DNA of 64,000 bases, taken from the NCBI GenBank assembly GCA_900239685.1, contig OENT01000023.1, positions 296,168 to 360,167 on the forward strand, written 5' to 3'. The notes under the pieces were generated by a model, which was not told the origin of the DNA, did not search any database, and worked only from the letters and a program-made list of their open reading frames with translations. Made by a program: the position numbers and the translations under genes. Positions within the stretch are counted from its first letter, which is position 1. Each line of letters begins with the position of its first letter. This document shows, in pieces, positions 22,128 through 35,283 of the stretch. The DNA comes from Rotaria macrura (taxonomy: Eukaryota; Rotifera; Eurotatoria; Philodinida; Philodinidae).

Positions 22128-24483
22128 GCCTCAATGAATTGATACCTATACTTGTTAAATTAGCAATCATCTAATAATAGTATTCAACTCATTATGAGAG
22201 ACAGATGAGATTAACATTAATTTATTAAAAATTAATATGTAACAAGCAAAATGTGTCTATATTCTTGAAGATAAAATAAAAATAATATCTTAACTCGTGG
22301 ATAATTCTATTTGCTTAATGTGATTTGATGAATAAAATATTGGAAGTTTCGTTTTTCTTGAACTAGACTAAATAATCAATTTGCTTTTTATATTTTCATT
22401 CTTGTATGAACAGTACTATTCATTACTTAGTTTAATTATGAATGTTTTATTCAACAAGATTGAATTTTCAAGTCAAAAATTTGATCGAAATAACTATATT
22501 GTTTGTTATTAGCGATGATCTTACTGTTGATTTCTTGTCTGAAATCTTTATTGGACTGAGAATATGGTAAAATTGTAAACCAATCCATGATGATTATTTT
22601 TTATGACTGTATAAGTAGCGGTGATTCTGTTTAATAAAAAACAAAAGGATAGAAGCATTTGCCGTTCGAATTTTTTCTCTAGCAAAATGGTTTAGATCGT
22701 GTCTGACAATCACACGTTGTATTTATCGTCCTCCTTGGAAGCGTCTATTACGTCGTTTCTATTTTTAGATTAAACTACGATGTTTTTTTGTGGTTGAGAT
22801 TATTCTCTTTTCACATTTCTAATTTGCTTGCTGATAGATAAAAGAGAAAGAATCCGTTTTCACTCTTTTATTTTGTATCTGATCATCTTGGTTCCTTTTT
22901 TTGAATAACATCTAAATAATAATCTTTGCTGAATTATGAAGATCGTAAGAAACCATCGACAAAAGACGTCTAAATATCTAATGGTTTGAATGCAAGAATG
23001 CAGAAATGTATTGATTATTTTTTTTACAACGTCATCATTGCATTAGAAAACAAAGATTCAAGATTCAAAAGAAATAAAAATTATATGTACAATATTTGTT
23101 TTTGTTTTGAATAATTTTCAATATTCGAACTACTGCATCAGTACTTTCACCGTTGTCACACGAACTAACAGTTAAATAGAAAAAGTCATACTCTAAAAGC
23201 AAGCACATTGAACTACTTCAAAGAAACACTATTCAAAAACTTTGCTTTCGTAAAGAATTTTGAGAACAAACTTGAATGTTTATGGACAAATATTAATCAA
23301 ATAATTTTCTTTCGACTCAAACGTATCATTCCTGGCTTCTGAAGAAAGGTAGAAATTATTCGAAAAGTTCAGACTATAACTATAGTAGCTTTTTCTTGAG
23401 AAAACGTGGTTACGTCTAGATATGAATTGTTGTGATTGATTGTGTGATTAATAATAATAGAAAGGTGAAATTCAGTGTCCATATAAAATCAATTTGATTT
23501 GTTTTCTCTTCAAAACTACGCTACTCTTTGGAAGTATGTAGGCGTTTAATATGAATCGAAACGTGTTTATGCTACCTTCATTCTCTGTCTCTTTTTTATT
23601 TGGACTTGGACGTTCTTTATGAATCACGCATAATAGAAAGGCAGCGCCCTCTAGTTCTCAAATAAATTAAAATGACTTATTTGAAATATTCATCTAAATA
23701 GAATTACGAGAAATGAATTTACTTTATTCTTGAGTATATTTCCGAAAATAATTTTCAAGATTGTTTAAAACATTCAAACCAATAGGAAATATTCGAAAAT
23801 ATAAGAATAGCAAAAAAAAAATATCTAATTTTTTTGATTCTGTCTTGTGATCCGTGGTCTAGTGTTCGATGATTCAGTCGCCAATTCTAAAACTACAATG
23901 ATTTAACACACTTATGCATTAAGAAATACACACGCTTTCTGGAAATTGAATCTAATTTAAATATAATGCAATNGGTAAAAGCCCAACTACAGCTGTACCA
24001 TAAACAACAAGATACAAACTTAAAGATCAAGACTGATTTTAAGACAATAAAGTACAAGGAATAACCTGTATACAAGATAGTCATTCCATGTATCGCTACC
24101 ATGCTAAGCCTTCTTAGTGACTTATACAAAATTAGCGACATCTATATTAGTTTTTATTAATACACCCAAAATCCTTTTGCACGTTTCTTAGTTAGCGGTT
24201 TTTAATTGAAAATAAATTAGAATCTTAATTCCTAGTGCGTGTGTATATACGAAGTGTAGCTGAGAAACAAATCTATGATACGAAGCCAATCGATTACACC
24301 AGACCACAGATCATTGTATATAGACGGGTTGGTGCGCATGTGTACAAAAGAGCGTCATTCATTCACCTAGCGATAATTGTCTTGTTCTATTACATCTCTT
24401 TTTTTTCTTATTTTGTTTATTTTATCAATCAGAAAAAATTCAAATTCTTATTTGAAAACAAAAAGAGTTCGTTAACATTCCAA
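22128..24483. other. intergenic and 5' flank of ENSA
   Basis: AT-rich DNA with an ambiguous base at 23973. The minus frame spanning that base (23893-24141) is hydrophobic but lacks any recognisable pattern. The pyrimidine-rich stretch at 24380-24420 upstream of ENSA probably lies in its promoter or 5' UTR. Confidence 0.55.
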
Positions 24484-25013
24484 ATGGCTTCATCTGCCGA
24501 GAATACAACACCATCGGTAAATAGCTTTTGTTTCGTTGATTATTAAAGACAACTAAACAAATTGATTTGTCATATAGAATATTGGTAGTACACCAGAAAT
24601 TAGCGAAGAAGCAAAATTACGAGCGAAGTATGGTGGTGCACTTCCTCGACAACAGAATATGTTAACAAAAAAATTGATGAATAAGGTAAAGAATTTTTTT
24701 TCTATGTAGCGATGATTGACTTGAATCATAAACTTTTGTCTTCGGATCTTATTAGCCGAAATATTTTGACTCGGGTGATTATAATGTTGCTAAAGCGCAA
24801 GGGAAACTAGTTTCAAGTAAACCAGACCCAACTAATAGAACAACTAGCGTTAAAGAAGCAGCACCACCAATCGTACCTGAAACGATAACTGGTCATGAAA
24901 TTCCAACACCTGAAACAGTTATGCCAAGAAAACTATCATGTGCTGCAACCATAACACCGACATCAACACCAACAATAGCCAGTAGTTTTATGCCACCACC
25001 ATCTACACAATAA
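24484..25013 (+). CDS. ENSA: alpha-endosulfine / ARPP-19, PP2A-B55 inhibitor
   Basis: Exons 24484-24516, 24578-24685 and 24756-25013, 132 aa. It contains EEAKLRAKYGG, the family helix, then KYFDSGDYNVAKA. Ser53 within F51-D-S-G-D-Y56 is the residue that Greatwall/MASTL kinase phosphorylates in animals to make the protein inhibit PP2A-B55 and allow mitosis. HEIPTPETV and a basic RKLS motif (Ser108) correspond to the C-terminal PKA site. The 24-residue Thr/Ser/Pro tail after that site is longer than in vertebrates. The match to the core motif is unambiguous; choosing ENSA over ARPP-19 is not possible because the split is vertebrate-specific. Confidence 0.93.
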
Positions 25014-25177
25014 GAAAATCAAACATTTTCGTTTGGAAAAAATATTATCAACGAACAAAACAAATAAAGACATAGGGTTTTTTTCCTGTAATCTCTTCAT
25101 TTTTTTCATATTATCATTATCATTCTTTTTCTCTGTATATATATATATGGGAGTATTTTCGAAAAAAAACCAACAAC

Positions 25178-25198
25178 ACATACACACACACACACACA
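25178..25198. repeat. (CA)n microsatellite
   Basis: About 10 CA units in the 3' flank of ENSA. Confidence 0.9.
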
Positions 25199-27083
25199 GT
25201 ACTCGCATGTATCTTATAGTTGTTTGACTTCCTGTCGAAGAGATAAATTTGAAACATCTACTTTTCATAGATTAGTCAAGTGATTTACTTACTAGGGAAT
25301 ATTGAGTTCTAAAGTCGACAAGCTTTTGCTGAGTCAAGTGTTAATAATTTTAGTGAAAGAGTTAAAACATCACTTCCGTCATTTTCTTAATATTGAACCG
25401 TTAATTTGTTTTTTGATTTTTAAACATCATTCTGAATAGTTGATATTTTTAGTGTGAGAGAAGAGCCTTCTGAAAAAAAAAAAGATCAACAAAAATATAT
25501 AGTAGCATAAATAGCGTTTACTTTTTTGTCAATATATAAACCAGTGTTATACTTGAATTTTTCCACTGCAAGGGTGGTCTTCAAGATGTATTAGCTTAAA
25601 GACCAAATCGATCTTCGAAGGGACAAAAGTATTTATTGAAATAAATTTCTTTACAAATTTACATTCAAAACATATCGATATGCTTAGAATTCTTTATTTC
25701 ATTAAGAAATTGACAATTCAAGAGTTGTCAAAATTATGGTGATGTGAAAATATGAACATGGAAAAATATTCTTAAAGTCATTTTTTATGTCTTTTCAAAA
25801 ACACTGATAAAATCTATGAAACGATATCTTTCCATTTATATTATATGTTGATGAACAATTAATTAATTCTTTTGTAAAAATTGCTATCTATATGTTTTAA
25901 ACGATACATTCCGTGTCATACTCTGAAAGAATTTCTTATAGAACTTTACATTCACTAATGTGTTTGAAGTATTCGTTAAAAGTACTATGAGTAGATTCAA
26001 ACTTGAATAACATCACCATGGACCTTGAAATTAAGTTTTTTTTCTTAGAATTCTAAGAAATACTCCAGAATTGAGAAAGTATATTACTAGCAAAGTTATG
26101 GCAGCTTTCGGAGACAACTACAAGTAATCGACGATTTTCTCATGCTTCCTAGATTCATTATAGCAAAAGTAAAGCGTTGATTGACAACCACAGTTTTGAT
26201 ATTGCAGATAATCATGGATTTCTATTCATTTATACAGATGAATCGTTGACAATAAATATGACATGAACCAAGGCATCTTTTCAATTTTCACAATTTCTAT
26301 GTTACATTCATCGAATTTTTTTCAGCTATATTTAAAAATCATTTGTTTTTTATTTGGTTATCGATTCACACACAATTTGAGACATGCATTGCACAACGAG
26401 TGGGATGAAGTTTCAATATTCAACTGTTAAACACTACAGTTGTGCTTAACAAATGCACTACCGTTCTCCGTAATAACATTAGGCAATTAAATTCACATCA
26501 AATTATTTGATGAAAACCCTTTTTATAGTATTACGGAAATGTTCTACAAATTTTCTATTTCCTGTGAAACTTAAATTTACTTCTATGCTCAATATTTTAC
26601 TACCTCAAACATGCATACACAACACCACGTCAATCATATTTTTCTTATTAAACTTGTAATGTAGAGTTGGAAGTGTCCTCCTAGAAAACTGATAATTATT
26701 TAACGCTCCGGAAAGTAAATGCATCGGATGAAAATTAAAAATCATCTATATCTCGGTCATGCCACGATCATAATCAACGCGATAAAGTAAAAGAAAACCG
26801 TGATGATGATGATAATCTTTAATCAATAATATCAACATCATAGAAATTATCTACATTCTTAATAGATAAAAATTATATAAGAGCAAATGTGAGACAAACA
26901 TTAAAGACGGGGGGAAAAAAATCTTAAAACAACATTGTCGTTTACGTATCGAGGATGATGCATTATTGTTTACAACATAACGACGTAATCAACGAGAAAT
27001 AATTCAATTACATCTTGAATAAATTACAATAGGAAAAAGAAAAAAAAAAGAATTGTCATATTTTCTTCATGTTGTTTTAGTAA

Positions 27084-27107
27084 ATATATATATATATATA
27101 TATATAT
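27084..27107. repeat. (TA)n microsatellite
   Basis: An uninterrupted TA run of about 12 units, 50 bases beyond the stop codon of the vestigial-like gene. Confidence 0.9.
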
Positions 27108-27156
27108 GTAATTGTAACCAAATAAACTAATGAAATAATTGTTGCTCTTTCATCAT

Positions 27157-28454
27157 TTAACATGATAAATGATGATTCGAATACCAAGGTGACGCTGTTG
27201 TTGAATCTTTAATATTTGGATTTTCTAAACCAATTGTTGGCGTGCTTGCGCCCATTAAATCAAAACCTAGAGAAATAAAATCACACGATATTGCCTGATA
27301 AGAAAACTCGAAGAAAACAAATGTTTACTTTGAGTAGGAAATGCATATGAGGCTGTAGCCATCATTGATCCACCAAGATGATAATCAAAATGATGAGTTG
27401 TTGGTGGATAACCATGATGAGATTGCTTTTCATGAAACATTTGTGCAGCGGCTGCAGCTCCAATAGCTGCTGCTGTAACTACATCCATATCAGGCGACGG
27501 ATGATGATGATAACGTCCTGTATTATTATTCAGATTGGTATTAGTTGGTGATCCCATTGAATGTAAATGATTGCTTGAAATAGCTGAGGATGATGTCGAC
27601 GATGATGATGATGTTGTTGTTGCCGTTGAATTTGTTGCATAAGGTGAACGGTACGAATGATGATGATGCATCCAGTCATTGTATTCATTTTGTGATGTAG
27701 GAAGATAGGTTGGATGTGGATATGTAGCTGGTGATGTCATAAAATTTGGCCAAAAGCTAGTCGATGGATTCACCATGCTTGAGTAACAATAGGATGATGT
27801 TCGAGGATCTATTTTAGAGACATTTGTAGAATTCAAACAAAAGACAAACGCTAATGTGATTGAAATTTCATTATCGTTCTAGGTGTATTTTGTTTTCGGT
27901 TAGAAGATTTCTATGACTGCTGTAAAGAGTGTAGTTTGTTTGTAATTATTTTACATTTCATAAATTTATGCTTAGTCATCATTAATCTGTTAGTTTGTTT
28001 TCCAAAAGAAATATGGAAAAGACAACAACACAAACAGCGTAGTAGCATCCTAAGTAATCATCTATATAGTTAATTAAATCTTACCTCGTGTTGAGATTGA
28101 TCTCGTTGAATTAAATGAAGCTGGCTGCTTAAGTGCTTTATCAAAATGCTCTTCAATGATTGAACCTGATTCTCCTGTATAATAACGGTAGACAACGGAA
28201 TTTTCCGATGAACATTCAACAATTTTTCCATCAGTTATCGTTGTTCGTGATGTTGAACGATGATTTATTCGATGGGATTTATTATCGTATGTATCAAGTG
28301 ATACATTTGATGGCATACGTGTTGATTGTTGTTCATCATGAAGATTATTTAACATATGATCGAGATGCGCTATAGGACTATCATTATTTAATGTTGTCGT
28401 CGATGTTGTATTGTTATTTGGTAAATTATCATTAACAAGCGTATTGGTACTCAT
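27157..28454 (-). CDS. vestigial-like family protein (TEAD cofactor)
   Basis: Exons 28454-28085, 27808-27329 and 27266-27157, 319 aa, all GT-AG with consistent phases. Residues 85-112 form a Tondu (TDU) domain, VVYRYYTGESGSIIEEHF then DKAL, matching the family pattern VVFxYFxGD..SVVDEHFSRAL. Through this motif vestigial-like proteins bind TEAD/Scalloped transcription factors in the nucleus. The rest is low-complexity: Asn/Thr-rich before the domain, and Ser, His and Ala tracts after it. An MVNPSTSFWPNFM segment could be a second short motif. The C-terminus ends SPWYSNHHLSC. The invertebrate gene cannot be assigned to one vertebrate VGLL paralogue. The long intron 1 (276 bp) may hold enhancers. 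Confidence 0.85.
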
Positions 28455-31394
28455 CGAGGATGTACATAAATATATAAGTAATCTAAAATAATTTCATGAA
28501 TGTCAGGATCATTATCATGTACGAAGAAAACTTAATACTAATTCAAAAAATGTCGAAACATCTATTCAATGTCTTACCAACTATTCATCTTATATGTGTT
28601 ATATACGTAAATGTATATAACATCGAAAATAAAACTACAAAAATAAAATAAATGACTTTGACTTATTCGACTCTTTATTCTATCTGATCACGTAGAACTG
28701 AATTCCATTGAGTATGTGTCATGTTGTTGATGCCAACTTTTTTTTTCGGCTCGTTCGAGAGTAATCGTTATCTATCGTCGTTTGAAATGCATACCATCTT
28801 GGAACAACATAACGTCTCATCTTCTTGATTCATATACGCGCAGGCGCGCGCTTTCACTGTATCTTACCCATACGAAGTAATTAGAGTGTAAGAGCTTATC
28901 GGCTACCAATCAAATTCCATTCCGAAAATGCGAATGAGAAAAAGAAGAAGAAGAAGAAGAAGAAGGAGTAAAGATAGATGATTGATAGGGCACGCGTGTA
29001 TGTTCACCAGACCAACTCACTGATCATGTTTGTTTGTTTGTTTTACGTTTGCCACATTCATAATCAATTCGATCATCACCTACACACATACACGACAGAG
29101 ATTAATTTTTGTTTCATCTTCTACGGACTACAAATAGACATTTGCGCAACAATCTTGTGATGATTAAAAAAGAAAAGGAGAGGTGATTTGATTGTCGTCT
29201 TTTGTTTAATAGAGAGATCGTACAAAACATGTCGCTTATTATTGACATAAGTTTATAGTCGTGGTGGACATTGACATTTGTTCGAAGATCATTACGGTAC
29301 ACATGTGAAACAACACGCATGTATACAAAACTCGTTACAAAAGAGCAAAATTCTTTTCCAAGTTTTTTTTCTCTTGCTGTCTATTATTAATGATGGATAG
29401 TCTAGAAATAATTACTGTATCAGTATTTTCTTTTCTTTTACAGATATGATCAATTGAATTTGTTTTTCCATATTGATTTTCTGCTTCATTTATCGACGAA
29501 TTGTCTTCTTCGTCTTTTTTTTTAATCAGATTCAACATTCGTTCTATTTGGTTCTACGCAATGTTCGACTAAACAGGTGTTTTAAAAGAAAAAAAACTAT
29601 GAGTGAACGAGAGAGAAAACGAGATGAAAAAATGTTGATACATTCTTTCTTTATTAGAAAATAGAAAATAATCGTAACAATTTCAATTTATTCGTCTTGC
29701 ATATTTTTCAATCTATATGAAATTGAATTGAAAGTGAAGACATGAGAGAACTCCTACTGAGAGATAGAATACAGATCGGTGTAATTAAAAAGATATTTAG
29801 AATAATTGATCTACTGTGAGATAATAAGAGAGGAGTTCATTCGTGTTTTTTTTTGTCGATAAAATCTTCATGTACAGCTGTCGTAATTAATTTAACGTAT
29901 TACTTGAACGAATCGAAAACTAGTTTCTATACGTTTAGGAAAAATATTATCTAGTTGATGTTCTCTAATGGAGATATACAGTCAAAACATGTGTTGTTAT
30001 TGTTGCATTGAAATGTTAGTAAATCTAAAAAGTTATGTTTTATATTTCTGCTCATTAATTACACGAAATAAAGTGATAGTATTCACTAATCGAAGGATAG
30101 CTGATTTTGAGTAATGTTCGGTCGAGATATTCTCAATGATGTTAGTTATGAAATGTATCGTTGTTTCCTTGAATAATACATTCCCAATATTCTTCTTGAT
30201 ACAATTTAGACCGTATGTTTATGTCTGTCTATACATTTTTCCATTGTAGTAGATGGAAATAAAATAATGTTTAATGTTTATGTCACACTATCGAACCATA
30301 AGTATTCATATTGATTTTCTATAAATTAGAAGAATCATATTAAATATGAAAACAAGCTACTGAGATTGGTCAGCACAGTGAAGATTACGAGATACACACA
30401 GTACTTCAGATCTACGTGTGTTTGTCTTCGTATTATCAGATAAATTAATCCACTGGAAGCATTAATCAACGTGTTTCTGATTACCAAGTATATCAGGTAG
30501 TATTATATTCTCTTTCTTGCAAATGTAATTCTATGATATAGCTCGAGAAAAGTATCACCTTACAACTAATAGAGAAGTATTTAGAACGATCGGATGTTAT
30601 TTCTAACTTCTAATTTTCTTACGAGGTTATATACATCTCGGATGAATACCAGTTTGAGTTCGGTCAAAGGACAAAGTTATCCAAGCAAAATCAGCATTTG
30701 TAATTCTGCTTCGACAAAATAATCACTCGACGATTGTTAAATTACTCGTGTATTTAGAAACTTCTCCACTTATAATAAATTTTCATTCATCGTCTTCGAT
30801 AGTTCGTTTGTTTCTATTGGACATCATACTTTCAAAATGTATTTATCTTCATTCAGTATAGAAAACATCGAAAAATTTTAATCTGTACGATCACGTAAAG
30901 TATGAGTCATCAATAAGGCCTGCTCGTTATATTGAGGATTTGCATATAATTGAAAAAATTTTGTTTGTTCAACATCGTACAAAAAACCTACACTAGCTCA
31001 TCTAAATATTCAACATAGTCTGTGGACAAGGCTAGATCAAATCTTTAGTGAAGATATTCATGTTCAAGAATATTTACAACGATTGTCTTTCTTGATTTCA
31101 AAATATATGAAAAAAGAATTTGTTATTCCTATGTTTCCATCATATATTGGAAAATTGCTAGTAATATTTTTCAAGATCAATATTTGTCTTAACAATTAAA
31201 CTGGCGTCCATGGTGCTTTGATTAAACTACCATCGAACGTGTATACTTCCAATATATTCTTGTAGATCCCAGAAGAATAACTATTAACAGGATTAAGATG
31301 ATGACTATGAATTGAAACCTTTCTTTTTATTATCATTAATTATGATACTATTAAATGGATTTTTACTGTTTATTTATTTTTAAAATAGATAGTT
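28455..31394. other. intergenic, 2.9 kb, no gene seen
   Basis: The upstream flank of the vestigial-like gene and the 3' flank of the channel gene. It has a GAA run at 28942-28966 and a small GC island, CGCGCAGGCGCGCGC, near 28838. Developmental-regulator promoters are often long, so regulatory DNA is plausible but not visible. Confidence 0.55.
28942..28966. repeat. (GAA)n microsatellite
   Basis: About eight GAA/AAG units in an otherwise non-coding stretch upstream of the vestigial-like gene. Confidence 0.85.
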
Positions 31395-33290
31395 TTAGTC
31401 GTCGTGTTGTTCTTTTTGTTTGTTTTCAACTAGTGTTCCATTTCGATAAACATACTTAGTAGCAGCATATCGTTTATCGATATTTTCTAATCGGCAAATC
31501 GATTGAAATTTCGTATAAATGGTAGGCAATGGTAAAGAAATTCCAATGAGTCCTTTCAAAGAAAAAAAAACAATATTCTAAGATGATTTGGGGTTTTTTC
31601 TTTTCATTTATAAATTTCATTACCTAATCCAGCCAACAATGAACAAACAATTTTTCCACTTGGTGTCAATGGTACTCGTTTAGCATCACCAACCGTTATT
31701 GTTGATATAGTGACGATGTTGAATAGATCTTTAAAATGTGTTACATAAGCATGAGAGTGATTTTTTTCGAGAATTTGTATGATTACACCAAAGGTAAAAA
31801 CAAAAAATAAGATAATAAGACCCAATGATAAAATATGTTTAAATTCACTTTGAATTCCATTTAAAAGAATTCGTAATGGTTTAACATGACGACAAAGACG
31901 AAAAAATCGAAGTAAACGTAAAAGCATCAAATATTGAAATAATTTTATGTAAAAAAATGAGTCATTTTCATCCTTCGTTGATATATTCAGGTAAGTCAAT
32001 AATAAATAAATCCAATTGACACAAACTGTAAATAAATCACATTGATTTATCAATAAAATTAATGTTGTCAACTTATGAGGTGATGATGACAAACGAAGAA
32101 TATATTCTGCTGTTACAAAAATTGTACATACTGAAAAAAAAAGCAAAGGATCAGTGACGGATAAATGATATTACATGAAGAAAATAGCAGACGTAGTTCA
32201 TTATTAAGAATCCAATAACCCGTAGTTTTCGATGGACGAAAGTCAAAAAATATACTATCACATTGAGTCGAATGATGATTCGTAGATAATCTATAGCAGA
32301 TGATTTTATCTCTTGACAATCGAGGAAGTAATTCCATGGAAATATTAAAACAATAGAGTAAAGAAATCATCAAACATATTAATTGAATCTAAAACGATGT
32401 TCTAGAGATGTACAAAAAACTCTTGTTTAATGCCAGAGCAAGTCATAGAATGAATTATGAATGTTCTCTTGACTTTTTTTTTNTCGACCAAAATCTAAGT
32501 CACTTTAACCTTCGAAAAATTTCCATCTGTTTTTAAGAATTACACCATTCTCGTTTAATCTCTGATCCGTGTTCTTTCGTGATTGATGTAAAGCAAGTAT
32601 CAAAATATGAGAAGTACAATTGAAGAAAGTTTCTTCTAAATACATTGTTGTTTCGGTGAATTTTCTGAATTTTTATGTTGAAAGTAGAAAGTTCAGTGTG
32701 ATTGTTTCTATTTTTGAATATTATATACTTCAAGGTAATTCCATTCTGAGAGATAAAAACAAACAAATCTTTACTGTTTGTGTCAAGAATGAGTAATCAT
32801 CGTATTCTAATGAAATCCAAATAGTTCGTAAAATACGATTTGCTGGTACGATACGATAATTTTCAATAGATTCTTCGTGTATTTCAGTAATATAAAAATT
32901 TTCAATTGTTTCATTATCTAACTGAAAATATTTCAGTTCTTCAAAAAATATGATCGGTTCATAAATCGTTGGTGGTATTAATTTGCCTGTTTCGTAATAA
33001 TTGATAATGGCTTCAAAAGAAACAATGTGTCGATCAATGATATATTGTTGTTTAGTTTCATTATAAAACGAAGCACGACGTTTCGGATCACCTAGACAGA
33101 GTACGTACAAAACAAGATTGAATTATTTGATTTGACTTTTTTTTGAAATGTTTATATAAACATCACCTAGCAGACTATTTGGAAAACGATTCAGAGAAGT
33201 TTCACGAATGAAAAATATGCTACCAAGACAATTGAATTCGATAAAAATAGTATCATTGCTAGACGAAAATTTGCCTGTAGTCATATTCAT
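31395..33290 (-). CDS. voltage-gated K+ channel-like protein with an altered selectivity filter
   Basis: Exons 33290-33167, 33091-32775, 32388-32175, 32130-31624 and 31552-31395, 439 aa. Residues 15-110 are a Kv T1 tetramerisation domain (LLGDPKRRASFYNE, then FEAIINYYETGKL). S1 starts IQLICLMISLLYC, and S2 contains FVTAEYILRL. S4 has six basic residues at every third position (R290, R293, R296, R299, K302, R305). S6 keeps the P-x-P hinge (LIGISLPLP). The pore differs: T-I-T-V-G-D (362-367) replaces T-V-G-Y-G-D, and AKRVP adds two residues after it. The usual aromatic pair in the pore helix is also absent. The rest is intact, so it is not an obvious pseudogene. It may be a silent subunit or a channel of different selectivity (inference). 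Confidence 0.85.
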
Positions 33291-35283
33291 AAGTCATCCA
33301 GTAATATCTGTGATATAATGGCAACTGTATTTTCGGCGCGTTTTTCTGTTGAAGTTTAGTTTCAATTGCTGTATGAAGATAAAATTGATCTCAAAACAGT
33401 ATAATCATCAAACAGATCGGTGAACTATAAACTATCGAATATGTAAGAAGAGCATGGTAATCAAAAGAAATTCACCTGAGACATACTAATAAAAAGAATA
33501 TCTTCATGAACACGGTTTTTTTGATCTTTGTTATCGAAATAAATGCAATTCCTATCCAATCAAAGACTCATCTATATGTATATTGAATCGAGTATCAATG
33601 TTTCAAAAATAGGAAATGAACCGATATTTTTTCATAGTTGAAATGACTTCATTTATATTTATAGCAAGAAAATATTGCAAGTATTAGATGCCAATGTGTT
33701 TCGAACTTGGGTCATCATAATCATTAGCTACAGAACCAAGGAAGGACGAATAGTATTCAGTAGATAAATACCATCATCCAAGATAACATCTAAGTAGCCA
33801 GATTAGAATTGATTAGCAAACCTTTCGCTTGATCTGAATTTGAGATATTCGTGTTAAAAAATCAATCTTATTACAGTAATAGACAAAGTCGTAACTTTTT
33901 CCTATTTGATTGGTTGTTTTGAGTATCATGAAACTAAACATCATTAGATTAATATTAATGAATCATAATTCTCGGAGTATTATTTTTATAAAAGCCGAAC
34001 ATACTATTTAAAATAATCGTGTTCTCTCGTTTAGTTTTTGACTACGTAAGCTGGATACTATAGAAATCTTATAGAAATGAAAGATTGATGAGTTGTCATT
34101 TCTTAAGCCAATAAATCAAAATTCTAGGAAATTCGAAAAGAAACATACAATAACTCATCGTTTCCGATTAGATATTGAAAATGAACAATGTAAATCAACA
34201 TAGGCATAGCGTGTTGTTTACTAATTGCATGCATATTCATATTTTCAACATTCTTGTCTTTATTCTTTCTAGATTCTTTTTCTCTATGTTCAATGTAAGA
34301 ATGTAATCTGATTGACAGGATCATATCCGTCAAAAGGAGAATCAATATATTTTATCTTGATTTTTACCGTAATTCCATAACTGCTATTTTTATTTCGATA
34401 GGCTAATATCATCCAAGGAGTTGCAATACAATAAACTATGATCAATAAAAGTATTAGAGATTGATCAGATCTCTAATTGAGGTTTACAAAAAATAAATCT
34501 AGAAAATTCAGGAACAGATGTAAAATTGGTTTACGCGTCACACATTCACGAAGAACATGAAAGAGTAGTTAGGTGTACAACAGAATTGGACAAAGTTAGA
34601 ATTCATGGCAAAAGTTCATTACTAAAAACATTACTAAATTTGAGACGTTTCCCCCTTGTCTCTAACGGTTTTCTCAATTTTGGACGAATATTAACTTACT
34701 GACTTGTAGCAAGACGAAAATAAGAGATACATATGTTGAGAACTCATGATATCATATAGAACAACGAACTGCCAAGCAAAGAATATAAACTGAGCAACAA
34801 AAAAAATATAATGAAATATGATAAAATGAAAAAACCCTGAAAATTAAAAGCAATCGACTATATTATGTAGACAGAAAATCACCTATCAATAATTTGACTC
34901 CTAGAAGATTTAACTATTCATTTTATATCTGTAGGTAGATCATGTTTCAATTGATCAACTAGCTTTATATTGATAGTGTTTATTTTTTCATTTTCATAAA
35001 ATTACAATTCGTATCTTTATCGGATTAATCATCGAGAAGATTTTTAACTATAAGAAGAATCTATCATGAATCAAAAACGTTTTACAGTTAAACACTCATC
35101 ATCATTCATATATATTCTTTTGTATTTATTTCATTTTTGCTTCAAAACTCTTCGTTCATTCAGATGATTAGTTCTCATTATTTGTCAAAGGATAGAAAAG
35201 AGTGCACTCGAAAATAAGACACACACACACACACACATAATATAAATTTAGTTAAGAAAGACACAAAACATAATGTTGTTTGA
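33291..35283. other. intergenic, no gene seen
   Basis: AT-rich, with a (CA)n run at 35218-35237. A minus frame at 34124-34345 has no recognisable content. A stretch near 33690-33745 faintly resembles tRNA on the minus strand but does not fold into one. Confidence 0.55.
35218..35237. repeat. (CA)n microsatellite
   Basis: About ten CA units, about 50 bases beyond the stop codon of the minus-strand WD40 gene. Confidence 0.85.

Larger units (their letters stand above)
25014..27156. other. intergenic between convergent ENSA and vestigial-like genes
   Basis: The 3' flanks of two genes. It contains simple repeats at 25136-25148 (TA), 25178-25198 (CA) and 27084-27107 (TA). No other gene or element is supported. 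Confidence 0.6.

Noticed and set aside
33690-33745. tRNA-like stretch on the minus strand (GTAGCTAATGATT and AAGTTCGAAAC)
   Set aside because: A- and B-box-like words are present, but no acceptor or anticodon stem pairs; at best an eroded tRNA-derived fragment.
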